NCBI GenBank assembly: GCA_026414125.1
Contig: JAOAJQ010000007.1
Location: forward strand, 1,335-18,313
From: Thermoproteota archaeon
GTDB taxonomy: Archaea > Thermoproteota > EX4484-205 > JAAOZP01
Reading direction: 5' to 3'
Length of the DNA: 16,979 nucleotides
In this document: positions 13,837-16,979 of the stretch, piece after piece
Numbering within the stretch: position 1 is the first letter of the stretch
Layout of the letters: each line of letters opens with the position of its first letter
The notes under the pieces: model-generated
The model's input: only the letters and a program-made list of their open reading frames with translations
Told to the model about the DNA's origin: nothing
Databases searched by the model: none
Position numbers and translations under genes: made by a program

Positions 13837-15123
13837 CTACTTGAGTATGCCTACTACTCCTCCAAAGCCCTTGTAGAGCATCATCCCCTCCTCGGTGGCT
13901 GTAGATATTAGTTCCAGCTGGACGTTTTTCTGAGAGGCTGTTTCAATGAAACGGTCGAGTAGGCTCTCCTTCTCAGCGACATAAAGGCTTGTTAAGCCAC
14001 ATTTTGGGCATGGCGTCGAGGATATTTTCGCTGGAAGCGTGATCAGCTCTTGGAACGGGTGTTGCTCAACAGTCTCGTAGTCGCATCTGCCACATTTAAT
14101 CTTAACCATGAATATGTCGAGGGACTCTGAGAAAAGTATGAGCCTAACCTTCCCACTTTGAACCGCATTCTCAACCTCTTTAAGACCATAGACAACTCTG
14201 TCCGGCTCGGTGCTAACAAGCTTAAGGAAGCTACCAACAAGGTTCCTCTCCTTTATCAAGTCGAGCTCCTGAAGCTTTTCAGACGCTTTCCCCAGTATCT
14301 CCTTTATTCCTTGGTGACCCGTGTAGGAGGTGTCAACCACAGCCAGTATTTTTTTCCTAAGCTCGTAGTGTATGAAATCCTTCTCCAGAAACATTTCCTT
14401 CGTTGGCCCAGGTCCTCCCACTATCAGCCCTTTAACATCAGTGTTTTGAAGGTAAATTTCGTTCAGACGCTCAGCCACACGCCTGTAGAAATCGTTGAGC
14501 TCCATCTCCCTCAGTCTTTCAAACCTTCTGGCCGACTGGCCTCCCTTGCTCGTCTTACCTGGGACTCCGGAGGTCAACTCGTCTTTCACATCAATATTCC
14601 TGCCTGTTGCAAGTGCGATCGTCGCCTCAGAATTATCAATGGACAGGATTAGATACTTATCCTTCTTCTCAAGCATCTCTTTAAGAGGCTCAACGTAAAA
14701 CTTGTCGTCGCAGCCATAGTATGAGAGGGTTATTTTCTCAGGAGGCTCTATCACGTGAATCTCAATATTCTCCGAGCCAGGAGTCTCCCCTGGGATTGCC
14801 CCACAAAATATAACGAGCCCGTTTTCAGGAGCTTCGTCGTAAAGCTTAAGCCTCTGCTGAACCTTAACTATAGCATCCTGAACATTCTTCCGCGTTGTTC
14901 TAGACTTAATGTTAGACGCCTTCCCATACTCCTCCCTCAGGTTCGTCATAACCTCGCTTATCCGTCTCCCAGGAGGTATGTAGAGGCTGATCAACTCTGT
15001 CCCACGGCCTCTTTTTTCAGAGAGCTCTCTAAGAGTCCTCCTCGAAATATACTCTTTCACCGAGGTTGCAAGCGTTTTTTCACTCAAAACACGGTTCTCC
15101 GGGGAGACCTCGCCAGCCCCCAT
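13837..15123 (-). CDS. prf1: Peptide chain release factor aRF1
   Basis: aRF1 reads all three stop codons and releases the finished peptide. The 428 residues hold NIKS (71-74) and YxCxxxF (136-142) for stop recognition, the GTELISLYIPP block (41-51), the catalytic GGQ (194-196) in TSKGGQSARRF, and a C-terminal domain with paired cysteines (CGRC and CPKC). The GGQ glutamine is the expected target of the HemK2-like enzyme encoded at 8972. The start is uncertain. ATG 15123 gives about 30 residues before the conserved core but lies within the only TATA-like box. TTG 15087 or GTG 15060 would suit a transcript starting near 15100. It is divergent from UMP kinase across 37 nt. Confidence 0.95.
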   Translation of the reverse strand: MGAGEVSPENRVLSEKTLATSVKEYISRRTLRELSEKRGRGTELISLYIPPGRRISEVMTNLREEYGKASNIKSRTTRKNVQDAIVKVQQRLKLYDEAPENGLVIFCGAIPGETPGSENIEIHVIEPPEKITLSYYGCDDKFYVEPLKEMLEKKDKYLILSIDNSEATIALATGRNIDVKDELTSGVPGKTSKGGQSARRFERLREMELNDFYRRVAERLNEIYLQNTDVKGLIVGGPGPTKEMFLEKDFIHYELRKKILAVVDTSYTGHQGIKEILGKASEKLQELDLIKERNLVGSFLKLVSTEPDRVVYGLKEVENAVQSGKVRLILFSESLDIFMVKIKCGRCDYETVEQHPFQELITLPAKISSTPCPKCGLTSLYVAEKESLLDRFIETASQKNVQLELISTATEEGMMLYKGFGGVVGILK

Positions 15124-15136
15124 ATATTAATATTTC
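15122..15136. promoter_or_regulatory. Shared palindromic TATA between aRF1 and UMP kinase
   Basis: ATATATTAATATTTC contains the perfect palindrome ATATTAATAT (15124-15133). For UMP kinase it is centred about 32 nt before ATG 15161, ideal for a leaderless or near-leaderless start. On the minus strand it would start aRF1 transcription near 15100. Confidence 0.5.
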
Positions 15137-15151
15137 ACTCCCTATGGGAGT
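15137..15151. promoter_or_regulatory. Inverted repeat ACTCCC-TAT-GGGAGT in the divergent promoter
   Basis: A perfect 6+3+6 inverted repeat lies directly beside the palindromic TATA and 9 nt before the UMP kinase ATG. Its place between the TATA box and transcription start would suit a repressor site. It may also be chance. Confidence 0.35.
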
Positions 15152-15160
15152 AAGAGAGAA

Positions 15161-15853
15161 ATGAGGATTGTGTTGAAAATAGGGCATGCTCTCTTTAAGG
15201 GTCACTCGATAGACTTGGAGAAGATACGCGGGACAGCGGACGCAATACTGAGGCTGCACAACGCTGGTCACAGGCTGGTCGTCGTAGTTGGCGGCGGTGA
15301 GCCCAGCAGAACCTACATAAAGGCTGCTAGAAGCCTCGGGGCGGACCACGCTACTTGCGACGAGGTCGGCATAATGGTCACCCGGCTGAACGCTCTCCTA
15401 CTATCTATATCGTTTGGAGAAGCCGCGAGCAGAAATATTGTAAGCAGCTTCGAAGAACTTGAGAAACAGCTGGACGCCGCTGGGGATAAAATAATTGTCG
15501 GAGGAGGCTTCACGCCGGCGCAGTCAACAGACGCTGTAGCTGCGCTCATAGCTGAGAGGCTGAAAGCTGATCTTCTGATAAAGACTACTGATGTCGACGG
15601 TGTCTACGACTCGGATCCTGATAAAAATCCGAATGCGAAACTTCTTAGAGAAGTAAGCATGAGAATGCTCAGGAAAATACTTAGCCAGGGTGAGTCGAAA
15701 CCAGGGGAATATAGGCTTCTAGACCAGGTTTCCCTTTCAATACTTGAAAGATCAAGAATACCTGTCGTAATCGTAAACGGTTCCGACCCTGAAAACATCA
15801 TTAGAGCAGCCTCCGGGGAGAAAGTAGGCACGAGAATAAACTACTCAGAATAA
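15161..15853 (+). CDS. pyrH: Archaeal UMP kinase
   Basis: An amino-acid-kinase-fold enzyme that phosphorylates UMP to UDP with ATP, in pyrimidine nucleotide synthesis. The 230 residues match the archaeal PyrH group: VVVVGGGEPSRTYIKAAR (40-57), CDEVGIMVTRLNALL (66-80), GGGFTPAQSTDAVAAL (114-129) and the ATP-side KTTDVDGVYDSDP (141-153). The first loop reads KIGHALF, where many relatives have GGS after KI. Residues further on look intact, so activity is likely. Its closeness to a shared promoter with aRF1 suggests growth-linked expression. Confidence 0.9.
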   Translation: MRIVLKIGHALFKGHSIDLEKIRGTADAILRLHNAGHRLVVVVGGGEPSRTYIKAARSLGADHATCDEVGIMVTRLNALLLSISFGEAASRNIVSSFEELEKQLDAAGDKIIVGGGFTPAQSTDAVAALIAERLKADLLIKTTDVDGVYDSDPDKNPNAKLLREVSMRMLRKILSQGESKPGEYRLLDQVSLSILERSRIPVVIVNGSDPENIIRAASGEKVGTRINYSE

Positions 15854-16368
15854 GACGGTACCTACTGAGACCTACTCGAAGCATTAAAACTAATCTTAGC
15901 AAGCCCGGCCTGTAGAAAAAACCCGATTTATCGAATTGCCGAATAATCCTGTTCAGCGATAAAACACGATTCAATCCATTACGAACTGCTTTAGCTAAGA
16001 TTCATTAGGCCTTATAGAGCTCGCATCTGCCCATGTTTATCACACAGGTGGGTCATATCTGGATGCAGGAACATATCCCTGCTGGCCGTAGCAGGGATGG
16101 GAAGAAGTTGGTGAACAAGGTACTGCCAAGCCAGTCGGAACCCATGTTTGGCTTCTCCCCCTAATATTTTCCGTGACATTATATGCTTACAGCGTGACCT
16201 TAAGCAATTGAATAACGGTAGGTAGCAGGCAATTTTCAGCACCCAAGGGGACGCAGGTAACATATTATTGGGATTTTTATATTTTGATGCATCAGATTCT
16301 ATTGTTGAGTTGCCGCGGCCTCAGTAAGACAGTTTCATACGCAATAGTTTACCCAGTTTTTAAGGGAA
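15854..16368. other. Gene-free region with strong hairpins, possible structured RNA
   Basis: No coding frame resembles a protein here. The part from 16015 to 16165 is rich in complementary segments. A perfect 9-bp stem ATCCCTGCT/AGCAGGGAT has a 6-nt loop (16075-16098). GCATC (16023-16027) pairs with GATGC (16062-16066) around an inner CCCA/TGGG. AAGCCA (16128-16133) pairs with TGGCTT (16149-16154). CCCATGTTT occurs twice (16030 and 16141). An AT-rich box on the minus strand (about 16272-16284) could start a minus-strand RNA. I could not match it to SRP RNA, RNase P RNA, 5S rRNA or a tRNA. A 9-bp inverted repeat AATCTTAGC/GCTAAGATT flanks the left part (15892 and 15994). Confidence 0.35.
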
Positions 16369-16507
16369 TGGGGCCAGGGCGATTTGAACGCCCATTCACG
16401 GGTCTCTCTCGCATTCCCAGCTCCAACCTTTCCTCATCTCCCTCGCCGGGATCCTTGTGTTACATCTGGCTGGAGCCCGCCGTCCTGCCTGGTTAGACTA
16501 TGGCCCC
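16369..16507 (-). tRNA. tRNA-Trp(CCA) with a 66-nt intron at 37/38
   Basis: Acceptor GGGGCCA (16507-16501) pairs with TGGCCCC (16376-16370), with discriminator A at 16369. The D stem is GTCT/GGAC. The anticodon stem GCGGG pairs with CCCGT. The T arm is GGGCG-TTCAAAT-CGCCC. Removing 16469-16404 leaves anticodon loop CTCCAGA, the archaeal tRNA-Trp loop with anticodon CCA, and a 73-nt tRNA. CCA is not encoded. Introns in tRNA-Trp at this place are common in archaea. A TATA-like CTTAAAAATCC (minus strand, 16536-16546) lies about 34 nt upstream. Confidence 0.93.
16404..16469 (-). other. tRNA-Trp intron, non-canonical splice fold
   Basis: The 66-nt intron begins right after anticodon-loop G37 and ends before A38. 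The expected 4-bp central helix of a BHB is only 3 of 4 (CTCC against AGAG), and I found no good inner helix beside it. Instead the intron segment GGTTGGAG (16428-16421) can pair over 8 bp with CTCCAGCC, across the 5' splice junction. A box C-like GAGATGA (16440-16434) is present, but no clear box D is placed to guide methylation of C34. Confidence 0.7.
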
Positions 16508-16748
16508 AGTTTCCCCGTGTTTTTCCCTTATGGTGGATTTTTAAGGTTTTTTCATGTCGGCGGGTTCCGCTGGCTTTAGGGTTGTTTTTAATGTTGTATG
16601 GGAGAAGGATTACGGTTTGTTTCTGCTGTTTTTAGTGTCTCGTTTTATCGCTGTTTTTATGATTGTTTAAATCTAGTTATGCTTAAGAAGGGCTAGGGGT
16701 GGGGAAGGTTTTATTAAGGAGTTAGGGGGTTTAATCTTCAGATGAGAG
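16508..16748. other. Promoter-bearing gap with T-rich DNA
   Basis: No gene seen. It holds the tRNA-Trp promoter on the minus strand (near 16536-16546), long T-runs between 16540 and 16670, and a TATA-like GGTTTTATTAAGG (16708-16720) for the downstream plus-strand gene, centred about 36 nt before its ATG. Confidence 0.45.
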
Positions 16749-16979
16749 ATGGCTCACGCGTATGTTTTGATGAATGTTGAGATAGGGACGGAGAACGATG
16801 TTCTGAACAGGCTTAAGGAGACTCCTGGGGTTGTTGAATCCTGGATTGTTTTCGGTGTTTACGATATTATTACCAAGGTTGAAGCTGAGAACAGTGAGAA
16901 GCTTAAGGAGTTCATAAGCAAGTATATTAGGAAGATTGAGGGTGTGAGGAACACTCTTACACTGATGCCTATCGAGGGC
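16749..16979 (+). CDS. Stand-alone AsnC/Lrp ligand-binding (RAM) domain protein, 3' end cut
   Basis: From ATG 16749 the frame is open to the window edge, giving 77 residues (MAHAYVLMNVEIGTENDVLN at the start). The pattern matches the AsnC_trans_reg/RAM domain: strand AYVLMNVEIG, helix ENDVLNRLKETPGV, then ESWIVFGVYDIITKVEA, helix EKLKEFISKYIRKI and EGVRNTLTLMPI. There is no DNA-binding helix-turn-helix before it, so it is a stand-alone small-molecule-binding domain of the kind found in archaea. Such proteins form ring oligomers and bind amino acids. The family is about 75-80 residues, so the stop is probably just outside. An upstream ATG at 16742 is in another frame and stops early. Confidence 0.85.
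   Translation, partial: MAHAYVLMNVEIGTENDVLNRLKETPGVVESWIVFGVYDIITKVEAENSEKLKEFISKYIRKIEGVRNTLTLMPIEG

Noticed and set aside
16012..16263. An 83-codon minus-strand open frame beside tRNA-Trp
   Set aside because: Its composition is not protein-like and it coincides with the hairpin-rich block, so it is more likely non-coding or structural.
16404..16469. A full box C/D guide RNA in the tRNA-Trp intron
   Set aside because: Only a box C-like GAGATGA is seen. The nearest box D-like CTGG would place the modified base at A36 by the five-nucleotide rule, not C34.

Overview
The window is archaeal chromosome from a member of the Thermoproteota (Crenarchaeota and relatives), probably a thermophile. 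The evidence is a dense set of archaeal information-processing genes (heterodimeric primase, GINS, PCNA, Rpo11, TFS, Csl4, Nop10, aIF2-alpha, eS27, eL42, L10e, aRF1), TATA-box promoters placed for leaderless or short-leader mRNAs, and two intron-containing tRNA genes, one with an intron inside the T-loop. I cannot place it to genus.

Layout. 1-410: the start of an unknown minus-strand gene and a divergent nop10. 433-4320 (minus): a tight run priL > priS > gins51 > eL42 > eS27 > aIF2-alpha. 4429-5199 (plus): PCNA, divergent from priL. 5205-6942 (minus): L10e > csl4 > rpo11 > TFS. 7040-9526 (plus): a TrmJ-like methyltransferase, a DRG-like protein with a C-terminal TGS domain but no GTPase motifs, and a HemK2/Mtq2-type glutamine methyltransferase. 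9516-10085 (minus): a DUF655 protein. 10379-12321 (plus): a two-gene SufC-SufB operon for Fe-S cluster assembly. 12433-12524 (minus): tRNA-Asp with a 20-nt T-loop intron. 12688 to about 13440 (minus): a decayed CPBP/CAAX-protease-like pseudogene, followed by about 400 nt of AT-rich non-coding DNA. 13837-15123 (minus): aRF1. 15161-15853 (plus): archaeal UMP kinase. 15854-16368: gene-free DNA with strong hairpins. 16369-16507 (minus): tRNA-Trp with a 66-nt intron. 16749 to the end (plus): a stand-alone AsnC/Lrp ligand-binding (RAM) domain protein cut by the window edge.

How it fits together. The left half is core replication (primase, GINS, clamp) joined to transcription (Rpo11, TFS), RNA decay (Csl4) and ribosome/initiation genes, a grouping common in archaea. 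The centre is translation accessory factors: tRNA methylation, a ribosome-factor-like TGS protein and the presumed modifier of the GGQ loop of aRF1, whose gene lies 4 kb away. The Fe-S operon would supply clusters to proteins such as PriL, which carries four candidate [4Fe-4S] cysteines here.

No defence system, CRISPR array or intact mobile element is visible. The most unusual items are the T-loop intron with a textbook bulge-helix-bulge, the DRG-like protein that has lost its G1, G3 and G4 motifs, and a perfect palindrome just upstream of the sufCB TATA box.
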